From: Burkholderiales bacterium
GTDB taxonomy: Bacteria; Pseudomonadota; Gammaproteobacteria; Burkholderiales; Eutrophovitaceae
DNA: 64,000 nucleotides
Reading direction: 5' to 3'
NCBI GenBank assembly: GCA_035560005.1
Contig: DATMAN010000039.1
Span: 1-64,000 of the forward strand
Part shown: piece after piece, positions 46,926 to 56,121 of the stretch
How the letters are laid out: each line of letters opens with the position of its first letter
How positions within the stretch are numbered: position 1 is the first letter of the stretch
Notes under the pieces: model-generated
What the model was told of the DNA's origin: nothing
Databases searched by the model: none
Seen by the model: the letters and a program-made list of their open reading frames with translations, nothing else
Translations under genes and position numbers: made by a program

Positions 46926-48797
46926 CTAAGGCGCCGCGGCGGCGGTGTCAGCGTGCTGCGGGGCCGGCGTCGCACGGAACTCGCAGTGCACGGAAAGCTC
47001 GATCAAGTCCACGCGGGACAGCGTCACCTCGACCCGTGTGCCGGGCGCGAGCGCAGGCAGCGAAGCGCTGCGGCAGTACAAGGGAATGCACTCCAGGCAC
47101 ACCAGGTCTTCGCGGACCACCTGCGCGGTGGCAACCGTAACCTGCTCCTGCAGCAGCCAGCGCAGGCACCAGTAGCGTTCCATCTGCCGCTGAAACTCCG
47201 CGTATGCCTCGTAGGCCGATTCGAAATCGCGCAGGATTACGAGCAGCCGTTCGTCGCCCTTGCCGTAGACCGGTGGCTCGCCGCGCGCCCACGCCAGCAA
47301 CTGGCGCTGGTTGATGAGATCGGTGTAGCGCCGGATCGGGCTGCTCGCCCACACGTACTGCTCGACGCCGAGGCCCTGATGCGCCGCCGGCACCGTGGAC
47401 ATGCGCACCTTGCCGTTGCTCTGCACGCGATACAGCGCGGCGACGTCGGCTTCGGACAGCTGCCGCGCCCAGGTGCTGTTGACCAGGATCATGAGCTCCG
47501 AGACCACCTTGTCGATCGGCGATCCGCGCCGGCGCGGCACGATGCGCACGCGGTCGTTGTCGATGTGGAAGCTGTACTCCACACGCTGAGCGGTGCTGTC
47601 GGCCCGGCCTCGCGCCTTCTCCAGGCCCAGCGCCAGCCGGTAAAGCACAAGCAGCGCCTCACCGTACGGCGAGGCTACCCGTCCCGTGCTCACCGCGGCT
47701 TCGTCGAAGACCTGGTCGAGCAGGTCGTGGCGCAGGTTGCGCGCAATGTGCACGCGCTCGATCCGCGTGCGCGTGCCCGCCAGTGCGAGTTCCGGGGTCA
47801 CTTCGAGGTACATCGACAGCGCGGGGCACTCGCGCCCCTCGGACAGGGTGAACTGCTCGATCACCGGCGGCGGCAGCATGGTGATCTTGTCGCCCGGAAA
47901 GTAAACGGTGGACAGGCGTCTGGCGGCTTCGGCGTCGAGCGCCGAGCCCGGTGCGATGCCCAGGGCCGGCGCCGCGATATGAATCCCGATCTCCCAGTGG
48001 CCGTTCGACAGGGCGCGGACCGAAAAGGCATCGTCGATTTCAGTGGTGGTCGCATCGTCGATGCTGAAGGCTTCGACCCCGGCATCGGGCAATCCGGTCG
48101 GGACTTCGGCCGCAAGCCCCGGGGCGAAGCCGGTGCCGGATGGGAAATGCTCGAACAGGAAGCGGCCCAGATGATAGTCGTGCGTGGAGGGCAGCGCCCC
48201 GCACCGTTCGAGCAGCCGCGGTACCGACAGCTTCAGCTCGCCGCAGACCGCTTCCAGGGCCCTGGTCTCGATCGCGTTGCGGTCCGGCTTGTAGAGCAGT
48301 TGCGGCAGTAAAGGGCGAAAGCTGGCGGGCAGCTCGAAGCGCCGCAACTGCGCCTCGTACTCGGCCTGCAGCTGCGCCTGGCGGCGTTTTCGCTCGATCG
48401 AGGCCAAGGCCGCCTTGAGCGCCTCGGGCGGGGCGGGCTTGTAGTGCCCTTTGCCCTTGCGATAGAAGTGCGTCGGTGTTGCATGCAGGCGCATGAGCAG
48501 CCCGGCCGCTTCTTCCGGCCGGGGCGCGCGCCCGAAGTACTCGCGCCCCAGTGTGTCAAAGGAAAATTCCTGCTGTGCGCACACTTCCCAGAGAAAATCC
48601 GGATCGAGCGAAGCAGCGATCGCCTGCGCCTCGCGCATGAAATCGTTGAGCGACGGGTGCTCGAAGCGCAGCAGCACCGCCACGCTCTTGATCTTGGCGC
48701 GCTTGCCGTGCTGGGTCTGCACCTGCAGCGAGGTGTTGTGGTCCTCCAGCACCGTGGCGGCCTTGAAGGCGCCATCCTCCTCGTACAGGACATTCAT
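46926..48797 (-). CDS. RNase II family 3'-5' exoribonuclease
   Basis: Processive single-strand RNA exonuclease (RNB domain) of 623 residues. The catalytic Asp cluster is in SIDDATTTEIDDAFSV (about 265-280); HIAAPALGI, STVYFPGDKITMLPP and a C-terminal S1-like segment follow. It is shorter than RNase R and lacks a lysine-rich tail, so it resembles the compact betaproteobacterial RNase II/VacB type. ATG 48797 is preferred; the reading further upstream covers the promoter. Confidence 0.92.
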   Translation of the reverse strand: MNVLYEEDGAFKAATVLEDHNTSLQVQTQHGKRAKIKSVAVLLRFEHPSLNDFMREAQAIAASLDPDFLWEVCAQQEFSFDTLGREYFGRAPRPEEAAGLLMRLHATPTHFYRKGKGHYKPAPPEALKAALASIERKRRQAQLQAEYEAQLRRFELPASFRPLLPQLLYKPDRNAIETRALEAVCGELKLSVPRLLERCGALPSTHDYHLGRFLFEHFPSGTGFAPGLAAEVPTGLPDAGVEAFSIDDATTTEIDDAFSVRALSNGHWEIGIHIAAPALGIAPGSALDAEAARRLSTVYFPGDKITMLPPPVIEQFTLSEGRECPALSMYLEVTPELALAGTRTRIERVHIARNLRHDLLDQVFDEAAVSTGRVASPYGEALLVLYRLALGLEKARGRADSTAQRVEYSFHIDNDRVRIVPRRRGSPIDKVVSELMILVNSTWARQLSEADVAALYRVQSNGKVRMSTVPAAHQGLGVEQYVWASSPIRRYTDLINQRQLLAWARGEPPVYGKGDERLLVILRDFESAYEAYAEFQRQMERYWCLRWLLQEQVTVATAQVVREDLVCLECIPLYCRSASLPALAPGTRVEVTLSRVDLIELSVHCEFRATPAPQHADTAAAAP

Positions 48798-48848
48798 GGC
48801 GGGCGACGCAAAGCAGGAAACAGACCGGAGGGACAGGGGGAGGCCGCG

Positions 48849-48854
48849 ATTATA
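48849..48854 (-). promoter_or_regulatory. consensus -10 box before the RNase II family gene
   Basis: A perfect TATAAT on the minus strand ends 51 bases before the RNase ATG, overlapping the end of yqiA. The sequence 17 bases upstream is a poor -35, so strength is uncertain. Confidence 0.4.
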
Positions 48855-49416
48855 CGCGCGCGAATAAAGCCACGATTTCCAGATACTGTTCGAACTCCTT
48901 GAAACCGTGGTCACTGCCGTGAATCACGATCTGGCGGCAGCCTTCATAGCGCGCAACCGCCTTACGCCAGTCCAGCACTTCGTCGCCGGTGGTCTGCAGC
49001 AGAAGATAACGGTCGACGCGCCGCAAGCCGGGCACATACAGCGCAGCCAGCTGCTGCAGGTGCTCCTCGGTGAGCGTGTACTGTTCCTGCGTATAGAGAT
49101 TGCGCTGCGGCCCGAGATAGGCCCGCAATCCCTCCTGGGGGGTGATCGCCGGATTCACCAGCACCGCGCGGCAATCGAAGCGCTCGACCAGCCAGGTCGC
49201 ATAGAAGCCACCGAGGGAACTGCCCACCAGCGTGACGCCTTCCGTCCCCGCCCGTCGTACCTCGGACTCGAGCGTGCGGATCGCTTGCGCCGGCCAGTGG
49301 GACAATGCGGGGCAGGAGAAGACCGTTCCGGGGCGCGTTCTGCGCAGGTACTCGCGGAGCTGGTTCGACTTGTGCGACGCCGGCGAGCTGTTGAATCCGT
49401 GAATGTAGAGAATCAT
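48850..49416 (-). CDS. yqiA: YqiA family esterase
   Basis: Small alpha/beta-hydrolase of 188 residues. It starts ILYIHGFNSSPASHKS, has the nucleophile elbow GSSLGGFYA, and ends with the catalytic GSDHGFKEF His region. E. coli YqiA hydrolyses short acyl esters in vitro; its cell role is not known. It is separated from mpl by 144 bases with no other gene. Confidence 0.92.
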   Translation of the reverse strand: MILYIHGFNSSPASHKSNQLREYLRRTRPGTVFSCPALSHWPAQAIRTLESEVRRAGTEGVTLVGSSLGGFYATWLVERFDCRAVLVNPAITPQEGLRAYLGPQRNLYTQEQYTLTEEHLQQLAALYVPGLRRVDRYLLLQTTGDEVLDWRKAVARYEGCRQIVIHGSDHGFKEFEQYLEIVALFARV

Positions 49417-49560
49417 CCTGACAGAGACGGTGGTGCGTGCTCGGATTGTGACTGCCCATGGACTCCCGGCTTGGCGACATCACAGCCGAGGTCAGGCGCG
49501 TGCGCCGAGTGCCCAAGAGCCTGCGAACACATGGCGCCCACCGAAGAACCTGAAGGCGAA

Positions 49561-50910
49561 TCAGCGCCGCGCCAGGGCCTCCAGGAGCCTGGCGTGGATC
49601 CCGCCGAAGGCGCCGTTACTCATGATTACGACCTGGTCGCCGGCTCGAGCAGCCGCGACGATGGCCTTCACCAGCGTTTCGAGATCCCCGTGACACTCGG
49701 CGCGCGCACCCAGTGGGCTGAGCACTGCGCGCGCGTCCCATTTCAGGCCGTCGGTGTAGCAGAACACCCGGTCGGCCGCAGCCAGACTCCCTGGCAAGGC
49801 CTCCTTCATCGCGCCGAGCTTCATCGTGTTCGAGCGCGGCTCCAGCACCGCCAGGATGCGGGCGCCGCCGACTTGTTTGCGCAGTCCCGCAATGGTCGCC
49901 TCGATCGCGGTCGGATGGTGTGCAAAATCGTCGTAGACGGTCACGCCACCGGCCGTCCCGCGCAGTTCCATGCGCCGCTTGACGTTGCGGAACGTGCTCA
50001 ACGCCTCGACGGCCCTCGCGACCGGGATGCCGGCGTGGCGGGCCGCGGCCAGCGCCGCCAGCGCGTTCATGCGGTTGTGCTCGCCCAGCAGCGCCCAGTG
50101 AACCCGGCCCTGCGGCTTGCCATTGAAGAACACCTCGAAAGCGCCGTCATCGGCAGGGTCGCCGGCGGCCCAGCCGTCGGCCGTACCGAGCCACTCCACC
50201 GGCGTCCAGCAGCCGCGTTCGATGACGCGCCGAATGGTCGCCTCGCGTCCGTGGGCCACGATCAGGCCGTTGCCGGGAACGGTGCGCACCAGGTGGTGGA
50301 ACTGGGTTTCGATCGCCGCCACATCGGGAAAGATGTCGGCGTGGTCGAACTCCAGATTGTTCAGCACTGCGGTGCGCGGCCGGTAGTGCAGGAACTTGGA
50401 GCGCTTGTCGAAGAACGCGGTGTCGTATTCGTCGGCTTCGATCACGAAGAAGGCCGAGCCGGTTTCGCGTGCGGAGACGTCGAAGTTGATCGGCACGCCG
50501 CCGATCAAGAAACCCGGGTTCAAGCCCCCTTGCTGGAGAATCCAGGCGAGCATTGCGCTCGTGGTGGTCTTGCCGTGGGTGCCCGCCACCCCGAGCACCC
50601 ACTTGGAGCGCAGCACGTTTTCGGCCAGCCACTGGGGCCCTGAGACGTAAGGCAGCCCGCGATCGAGGATCTCCTCGATCAGCGGGTTGCCGCGCGAGAC
50701 CACGTTGCCGACCACGAACAGGTCCGGCTTCAGGTCGATCTGCTTCGGATCCCAGCCTTCGATCAGATGGATGCCCTGCGCCTGAAGTTGGGTGCTCATC
50801 GGCGGATAGACGTTGGCGTCGCAACCCGTGACGCGATAACCGGCCTGCCTCGCGATGACCGCGATGCCGCCCATGAATGTGCCGCAGATGCCGAGGATGT
50901 GGATGTGCAT
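49561..50910 (-). CDS. mpl: UDP-MurNAc:tripeptide ligase Mpl
   Basis: Mur ligase that attaches the recycled tripeptide L-Ala-gamma-D-Glu-meso-DAP to UDP-MurNAc. The N-domain starts HILGICGTFMGG, the ATP loop is GTHGKTTTSAML, and DDFAHHPTAIEATI matches the C-terminal substrate-binding region. 449 residues, ATG start. AmgK and MurU in this window supply UDP-MurNAc, so the recycling pathway is represented at both places. Confidence 0.95.
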   Translation of the reverse strand: MHIHILGICGTFMGGIAVIARQAGYRVTGCDANVYPPMSTQLQAQGIHLIEGWDPKQIDLKPDLFVVGNVVSRGNPLIEEILDRGLPYVSGPQWLAENVLRSKWVLGVAGTHGKTTTSAMLAWILQQGGLNPGFLIGGVPINFDVSARETGSAFFVIEADEYDTAFFDKRSKFLHYRPRTAVLNNLEFDHADIFPDVAAIETQFHHLVRTVPGNGLIVAHGREATIRRVIERGCWTPVEWLGTADGWAAGDPADDGAFEVFFNGKPQGRVHWALLGEHNRMNALAALAAARHAGIPVARAVEALSTFRNVKRRMELRGTAGGVTVYDDFAHHPTAIEATIAGLRKQVGGARILAVLEPRSNTMKLGAMKEALPGSLAAADRVFCYTDGLKWDARAVLSPLGARAECHGDLETLVKAIVAAARAGDQVVIMSNGAFGGIHARLLEALARR

Positions 50911-50927
50911 TCGCCAGTTCGATCAAT

Positions 50928-50989
50928 CACCGAGACACAGGAGCACAACTGTTCTTCGCAGTTCCGTGCGCCTCCGTATCTCTGCGGTG
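50928..50989. repeat. imperfect inverted element between mpl and the dehalogenase
   Basis: CACCGAGACACAGGAGCACA (50928-50947) is partly complementary to the right arm at 50967-50989, whose reverse complement begins CACCGCAGAGATACGGAGG. The heptamer TCAATCA occurs on both sides (50923-50929 and 50992-50998), possibly a target duplication. The second copy carries the dehalogenase stop. The arms resemble those of the element at 29384-29566. Confidence 0.6.
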
Positions 50990-50995
50990 GGTCAA

Positions 50996-51892
50996 TCAGT
51001 AAGCACGAAATGCTGCCAGCGCGGCGGCAGCGATTCTATCGCCCCATTCGGGAACGAAGTGGCCGGCTTCACTGACCTCCATCGGCGCCGGGCAGCCGCG
51101 GATCGTCCGCTGCAGCTGCCGCATCACCGGCGCCCCGAGCACCGGGTCCTGCATCCCGATCGCCATGAACGCCTCGCCGCTCCACTGGCGCGACCACCAG
51201 TCGCGCGCCGCCCGCGAGATTTCCGCGCCGGGTGCGTCGGGGCGGTCGGGCACCAGTTGCGGAAAGCGCCGCACCCCGGCCTTGTAGCGTCCGTCGGGAA
51301 ACGGTGCATCGTAGGCCGCCCGCTGCGCAGCCGTCAGATGCGGGCAGGCGCGACCGAGCAGCTTGCCCACCTCCATGTCCGGGTGCTCCGCAGCCCACTT
51401 GCGCCAGGCGAGAAAGCCCTCCGGCAGGGGAACGTCCCCGGTGCCGAGGGCGGTGTTCATCACCAGCAGGCGCGCGAAGCGCTGCGGCATCTCCATCGGC
51501 AGGGTAAGGCCCAGCAAGCCGCCCCAGTCCTGGCACACCAGTGTCACGCGCTGCAGATCCAGACGTTCGATGAACGCGCTGAGCAGGCCGCGGTGAAAAT
51601 CGAACCCGTAGACCGCATCGTCCGCCGGCTTGTCGCTGCGGCCGAACCCGAAGAGATCGGGTGCGACCACGCGCAACCCTGCACCCACGAACACCGGAAT
51701 CATGCGTCGATAGAGGTACGCCCAGGTCGGCTCGCCGTGCAGGCACAGAAACACCTCCGCGTGCGCCGGTCCTTCATCGACGTAGTGCAGCCGCAGCCCC
51801 TCGTAGCCCGGCAGATCGTCGAGATAGCGCGGCGCAAACGCAAATCCGGGCAGGTCGACGAAACGCTCCTCGGGTGTGCGCAGAATGTCCAT
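50996..51892 (-). CDS. haloalkane dehalogenase, DhlA-like (HLD-I)
   Basis: Alpha/beta-hydrolase that cleaves carbon-halogen bonds. The active site of Xanthobacter DhlA is reproduced: nucleophile Asp122 (CQDWGG), halide-binding Trp123 and a likely second Trp163 in GFLAWRKW, acid Asp249 (GMQDPVLG), base His278 (AGHFVPEWG), and the oxyanion Glu54 in HGEPTW. 298 residues with no signal peptide. Natural substrate is unknown and may not be halogenated. It starts directly after the MidA-like gene. Confidence 0.9.
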   Translation of the reverse strand: MDILRTPEERFVDLPGFAFAPRYLDDLPGYEGLRLHYVDEGPAHAEVFLCLHGEPTWAYLYRRMIPVFVGAGLRVVAPDLFGFGRSDKPADDAVYGFDFHRGLLSAFIERLDLQRVTLVCQDWGGLLGLTLPMEMPQRFARLLVMNTALGTGDVPLPEGFLAWRKWAAEHPDMEVGKLLGRACPHLTAAQRAAYDAPFPDGRYKAGVRRFPQLVPDRPDAPGAEISRAARDWWSRQWSGEAFMAIGMQDPVLGAPVMRQLQRTIRGCPAPMEVSEAGHFVPEWGDRIAAAALAAFRAY

Positions 51893-53065
51893 TCAGAGAA
51901 GCCGCGACTGATCGCCGCGGGCAAAGCCCAGCAGGGGTGGCTCCACCCCCCGGCCCAGAGCGATCGCCTTGAACAGCTCGCCCATTTCCGCGGGCGAGAC
52001 GAGTTTCTGCACCGCTGCGGCCTGCGGAAGGTAGCGTGCGGCGTCCTCGGCCGGCGTCTCCCTCAGGAGATCGATCAATCCGCAGTTCAGCAGAAACTGC
52101 GCCTGGGTGGTGTAGCCCAGCAGCGCCAAGCCTTCCTGCTGCGCCGCTTTGGCGACGGCGGTGAAGTCCAGGTGGGCCGTGATGTCCTGCAGGCCGGGCA
52201 GCGCGAAAGGGTCGTCGTGCACCCGGTGCCGGTAATGGCACATCAGCGTTCCCGTGTTGCGCTGCGGATGGTAGTACTCGGCGCGCCCGAATCCGTAGTC
52301 GATGAACAGCAATACGCCGCGCTCCAGACGCTGCGCGAGTGTAGCGACCAGTGCGCGGGCGTGCAGGCCGATCTCGCTCACGTAAGGCGGCGCAACCTCG
52401 ATGGCCTGCGCCGCGCGCAGAAGCTGCGCGTCGGCCGGCCGCTCCCGCCAGACGAACGCGCCGCTTTCCAGCGCCACGCCGCGTTCCAGGATGTCCTGCT
52501 CGCGCCAGGCCACCACGTGCACCGGAAGCGCGTCGAGCACTTCGTTGGCCAGCACGACGCCATGGATGCGCCGGGGCAGGACATCGACCCACGACACGCG
52601 CTCCAGCAGCCGCGGTGCGTGGCTGGCAAGCAGCGCGCGCTGGCGCTCGCGCAACTCCGGGCTGACTTCCAGGATGCGATAGCGCTGCGGCAGACGCCCG
52701 CCGCGCTCCATTTCGAGCAGCGCGCCGGCTGCGAGCCTTCCCGAGCCCGCACCCAGCTCCAGGATCTCCTCCGCGCCCGACGCGACGAGTTGAGCCAGCT
52801 GTCGGGCCACGGCGCGCGCGAACAGCGGGGAGATCTCCGGCGCAGTCGCGAAATCGCCGCACTCTCCGAGTTTGGCGGCGCCCGCCGTGTAGTAGCCCAG
52901 GCCGGGGGCGTAGAGCGCAAGGTCCATGTAGCGGGCAAAGGAGATCCATCCCCCCGCGGCGTCGATTTCGCAGGCGATGCGGGCCCGCAGCGCCTGGCTT
53001 GCCGCGAGCGCGTCCGCCCCGGGCAGGGGCAGTCTGGGACTGACAGTGCTTTGCGCTGCGGGCAT
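51893..53065 (-). CDS. SAM-dependent methyltransferase, MidA/NDUFAF7 family
   Basis: Putative protein-arginine methyltransferase; the mitochondrial homologue modifies complex I subunit NDUFS2. The 390-residue product has GYYTAGAAKLGECGDFATAPEISP near the N-terminus (first part diagnostic), the SAM motif ILELGAGSGRLAA, NEVLDALPV and FIDYGFG. The bacterial role is not proven. ATG 53065 is chosen; in-frame ATG codons upstream lie in the divergent promoter. A complex I assembly link is intriguing given the Hyf-like cluster but is only a speculation. Confidence 0.9.
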   Translation of the reverse strand: MPAAQSTVSPRLPLPGADALAASQALRARIACEIDAAGGWISFARYMDLALYAPGLGYYTAGAAKLGECGDFATAPEISPLFARAVARQLAQLVASGAEEILELGAGSGRLAAGALLEMERGGRLPQRYRILEVSPELRERQRALLASHAPRLLERVSWVDVLPRRIHGVVLANEVLDALPVHVVAWREQDILERGVALESGAFVWRERPADAQLLRAAQAIEVAPPYVSEIGLHARALVATLAQRLERGVLLFIDYGFGRAEYYHPQRNTGTLMCHYRHRVHDDPFALPGLQDITAHLDFTAVAKAAQQEGLALLGYTTQAQFLLNCGLIDLLRETPAEDAARYLPQAAAVQKLVSPAEMGELFKAIALGRGVEPPLLGFARGDQSRLL

Positions 53066-53142
53066 GGCAAGAGCGGGAGGCGCTTGGGCTAGAATCGCCA
53101 TTCTTCCCGCCACCCGCGAACGCCGCAACTTTCCAGCCGCCG
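53066..53142 (+). promoter_or_regulatory. divergent promoter region MidA-like/folM-like
   Basis: A TAGAAT, read in GGGCTAGAATCGCC at about 53086-53099, fits a -10 for the plus strand, roughly 50 bases before the folM-like ATG. It resembles the TAGAAT boxes before lptD and amgK. No clear -35. Confidence 0.3.
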
Positions 53143-53916
53143 ATGAACGAGACCCCAGGATACGGCAGGGCCGCTCTGGTGACCGGCGCGGCCAGGCGCA
53201 TCGGACGCGCGATCGCGCTCGGTCTGGCCGAGGACGGCTGGGACGTCGCGGTTCACTATCACCACTCGCGCGACGAGGCGCAAGCGCTGGTGCGTGCGCT
53301 GCGCGCGCAGGGCGCGCATGCGATGGCGATCGACTGCGATCTGGGCGATCCGAAGGCCGTGCTGCAACTGGTGCCCGAATGCGCGCGCCGGCTCGGCCCG
53401 CTTTCGCTGCTCGTGAACAATGCCTCGGTGTTCGAATACGACGACGTGGACGCCTTCGACGTCCAGCAGTGGGATCGCCATCAGGCCGTCAACCTGCGCG
53501 CGCCCATCGTGCTGGCGCGTGCCTTGGCAAGACAGCTTCCGCCCGACACCGTGGGCTGCGTGATCAACCTGCTCGACCAGAAGGTTTTCAATCTCAATCC
53601 CGACTTTCTGTCCTACACGCTCAGCAAAATCGCGCTGGAGGGCGCCACGCGGCTGCTGGCGCTCGCGCTGGCGCCGCGCGTACGCGTGTGCGGCATCGCG
53701 CCGGGGATCACGCTGCGCAGCGGACAGCAGACCGACGAGAACTTCCAGCGCGCGCACCGCTTGGCGCCGCTCGGGCGCAGCTCGGAGCCGGCCGACATCG
53801 TGCAGGCCGTGCGTTACGCGGTGGCCGCCGGCGCGCTCACGGGAACGACCATTGTCGTGGATGGCGGACAGCACCTGTGGCCGTCGCGGCGCGACGTGCA
53901 GTTCGAGGCGAAATAG
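53143..53916 (+). CDS. folM: pteridine-reductase-like SDR (FolM type)
   Basis: SDR of 257 residues with TGAARRIG in the cofactor loop; the Arg in this loop is typical of NADPH-using pteridine reductases. Asp145 in LLDQK replaces the usual SDR Ser, as in PTR1, with Tyr158 and Lys162. It directly abuts folB, which supports a role in reducing dihydromonapterin or dihydrofolate. The exact pterin substrate is inferred from context. Confidence 0.82.
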   Translation: MNETPGYGRAALVTGAARRIGRAIALGLAEDGWDVAVHYHHSRDEAQALVRALRAQGAHAMAIDCDLGDPKAVLQLVPECARRLGPLSLLVNNASVFEYDDVDAFDVQQWDRHQAVNLRAPIVLARALARQLPPDTVGCVINLLDQKVFNLNPDFLSYTLSKIALEGATRLLALALAPRVRVCGIAPGITLRSGQQTDENFQRAHRLAPLGRSSEPADIVQAVRYAVAAGALTGTTIVVDGGQHLWPSRRDVQFEAK

Positions 53917-54333
53917 ATGAAGATCGACGTGGCGCAGCCACGCGGGGCTGCGGAAATGGCGGTCGCGCTCAAGCTGAAGCAGGCGCGGCGCATCTTCCTG
54001 CGCAATTTCGTCACGCAGATCTCGATGGGCATACACGCCCACGAGAAGGCAGCGCGGCAGCGCGTGATCGTCAATGTCGATCTGTACCTCGATCCGGAAG
54101 GCCGCATCGAGCGCGACTCGATCCGCGAGACGGTGGACTACGACTTTCTGCGCGAGGAGATCGAGCGCATCGCCAACAGCGGGCACTTCCATCTCCAGGA
54201 GACCTTCTGCGAGCGCATCCTCGCGGTGTGCCTGGAAAAGCCCGGCGTGATCGCCGCCCGCGTGGCGAGCGAGAAGCCCGATGTCTACCCGGATTGCGAG
54301 GCCGTCGGCTTCGAGGTCTTTCGGGTAAAGTAA
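53917..54333 (+). CDS. folB: dihydroneopterin aldolase/epimerase family (FolB/FolX)
   Basis: T-fold enzyme of 138 residues acting on dihydroneopterin or its triphosphate. [21 protein letters not shown] holds the catalytic GxxxxEK region (first 20 residues), followed by [11 protein letters not shown] and [15 protein letters not shown]. The N-terminus is about 20 residues longer than E. coli FolB. ATG directly follows the folM-like stop. Aldolase versus epimerase (FolX) function is not separable here. Confidence 0.88.
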   Translation: MKIDVAQPRGAAEMAVALKLKQARRIFLRNFVTQISMGIHAHEKAARQRVIVNVDLYLDPEGRIERDSIRETVDYDFLREEIERIANSGHFHLQETFCERILAVCLEKPGVIAARVASEKPDVYPDCEAVGFEVFRVK

Positions 54334-54337
54334 GTAC

Positions 54338-55228
54338 ATGTTCGATCCGCAAAGACAGGTCTACGAGGGCAACAAGCTCGCCAAGCGGCTGCGCCGCCTG
54401 GTGGGGGAAGCCATTGCCGATTTCGACATGATCCAAGCCGGGGACAAGGTCATGGTGTGCCTGTCCGGAGGCAAGGACAGCTATGCCCTGCTCGACATCC
54501 TGCTCTCGCTCAAGGAGCACGCCCCGGTGGACTTCGACATCGTGGCGGTGAATCTGGATCAGAAACACCCCGGATTTCCCGCGCACGTACTGCCCGAATA
54601 CCTGGGCGCCCGCGGCGTCCCGTTTCGCATCCTCGAGCAGGACACCTACAGCGTCGTCAAGCGCGTGGTCCCCGAGGGCAAGACCCTGTGCGGGCTGTGC
54701 TCCCGGCTGCGGCGTGGTGCGCTGTATCGCGCCGCCACCGAGCTGGGCGCCACCAAGATCGCGCTCGGACACCACCGCGATGACATCCTGGAAACCTTTT
54801 TCCTCAACCTGTTTCACGGCGGCCGGTTGAAGGCCATGCCGCCCAAACTGGCCTCCGACGACGGACGTCACATCGTGATCCGCCCCCTCGCCTATTGCAG
54901 GGAGAAGGACCTTTCGGCCTATGCGGCATTGCGCGAGTTCCCGCTCGTCCCGTGCAACCTGTGCGGGTCGCAGGACAAGCTGCAGCGCCAGGTCGTCAAG
55001 GACATGCTGCGCGATTGGGAGCGGCGTTTCCCGGGCAGGCTGGAGACCATGTTCGCCGCGCTCCAGCGGGTCGTGCCTTCCCACCTGCTCGATCCGAGGT
55101 GCTTCGACTTCGCGAAGCTCAAGACGCAAGATGAAGCCTACCTGACCGGGGAGCTTGCGCTCGACGAGCAGCGCTACCCGGCCACGCTGATCCGGCTTCC
55201 GCTTCCCAAATCCGTCAAGAGCAGTTGA
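54338..55228 (+). CDS. ttcA: tRNA 2-thiocytidine(32) synthetase
   Basis: Fe-S enzyme that thiolates cytidine 32 in the anticodon loop of some tRNAs. PP-loop SGGKDSY (about 44-50), the [10 protein letters not shown] cluster motif and a C-terminal PCNLCGSQ provide the 4Fe-4S Cys ligands. 296 residues with ATG start, 4 bases after folB. The YedE-like genes that follow could supply sulfur. Confidence 0.95.
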   Translation: MFDPQRQVYEGNKLAKRLRRLVGEAIADFDMIQAGDKVMVCLSGGKDSYALLDILLSLKEHAPVDFDIVAVNLDQKHPGFPAHVLPEYLGARGVPFRILEQDTYSVVKRVVPEGKTLCGLCSRLRRGALYRAATELGATKIALGHHRDDILETFFLNLFHGGRLKAMPPKLASDDGRHIVIRPLAYCREKDLSAYAALREFPLVPCNLCGSQDKLQRQVVKDMLRDWERRFPGRLETMFAALQRVVPSHLLDPRCFDFAKLKTQDEAYLTGELALDEQRYPATLIRLPLPKSVKSS

Positions 55229-55232
55229 CCCC

Positions 55233-55661
55233 ATGAACGTGGCAGAGTTTGCGCCAGTACCGGCATTGCTCGGCGGCGCGCTGATCGGATTGGCCGCCGC
55301 CGGCCTGTGGTGGCTGCTGGGCCGTATCGCAGGGGTATCCAATGTCCTGGGCGGCGCCGTGCTGTTGCGCGAGCCACGGGGCGGCTGGCGCTGGGCTTTC
55401 CTCGCCGGCTTGCTGGTGTCGGGGGCGGGCGCCGCAGTCGCCCTGCCTTGGGCGGTCCAGTTCCAGCTCGATGCCGGCTACGCCCAACTTGTCCTGGCTG
55501 GAGTGCTCGTGGGCTTCGGCACGCAGCTCGGCAGCGGATGCACCAGCGGCCACGGTGTGTGCGGCGTCTCGCGCCTGTCGCCGCGCTCGCTGGTAGCCAC
55601 CGGCGTGTTCATGGCGACCGGTGTGGCAGCCGTGTATCTGACCCGGCACCTGCTGGCATGA
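55233..55661 (+). CDS. YeeE/YedE family sulfur transporter, first half
   Basis: Membrane protein of 142 residues with four hydrophobic helices and the family signature GSGCTSGHGVCG (about 100-111), whose Cys is thought to relay thiosulfate or another sulfur species in TsuA. Homologous to the N-terminal half of full-length YeeE. Its stop overlaps the next gene as ATGA, so the two halves are made together and probably pair in the membrane. Confidence 0.88.
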   Translation: MNVAEFAPVPALLGGALIGLAAAGLWWLLGRIAGVSNVLGGAVLLREPRGGWRWAFLAGLLVSGAGAAVALPWAVQFQLDAGYAQLVLAGVLVGFGTQLGSGCTSGHGVCGVSRLSPRSLVATGVFMATGVAAVYLTRHLLA

Positions 55662-56080
55662 AGCGCGCGCTCGTTGCTTTCGCCTGCGGCCTGCTGTTCG
55701 GCATCGGGCTCATCGTTTCGCAGATGAGCAATCCCGCCAGGGTCATCGGCTTCCTCGACGTCGCCGGCCGATGGGATCCATCGCTTGCGTTCGTCATGGC
55801 CGGTGCGGTCGCGGTCTTTGCGCTGCTCTACCGGGCGGCGCTGCGACGGCGCGCGCCGCTGCTCGACGAACGCTTTTTCGTGCCCGAAAGCACGCAGATC
55901 GACGCAAACCTGGTCTCCGGCGCGGCGATCTTCGGCGTGGGTTGGGGCCTGAGCGGCTTCTGCCCGGGACCGGCCGTGGTCTCCGCCGGCTTCGGCGACC
56001 CGCGCGTCTGGGCCTTTCTCGCCGCCGTCATCGCCGGCATGGTGATCTTCCGCTGGGTGCTAGGCCGCAAGCCCGACTGA
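55658..56080 (+). CDS. YeeE/YedE family sulfur transporter, second half (DUF6691 type)
   Basis: Membrane protein of 140 residues with about four helices, containing SQMSNPARVIGFLDVAGRWD and the second Cys motif GFCPGPAVV. It pairs with the preceding half to make a bipartite YedE-like unit. Translation is coupled by ATGA. A terminator follows 40 bases downstream. The substrate, likely thiosulfate or a thiocarbonyl, is inferred from the family. Confidence 0.87.
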   Translation: MKRALVAFACGLLFGIGLIVSQMSNPARVIGFLDVAGRWDPSLAFVMAGAVAVFALLYRAALRRRAPLLDERFFVPESTQIDANLVSGAAIFGVGWGLSGFCPGPAVVSAGFGDPRVWAFLAAVIAGMVIFRWVLGRKPD

Positions 56081-56121
56081 AGCTTGTTTATCCGCGCGGC
56101 ATCACCTACACTTCGCCGCTG

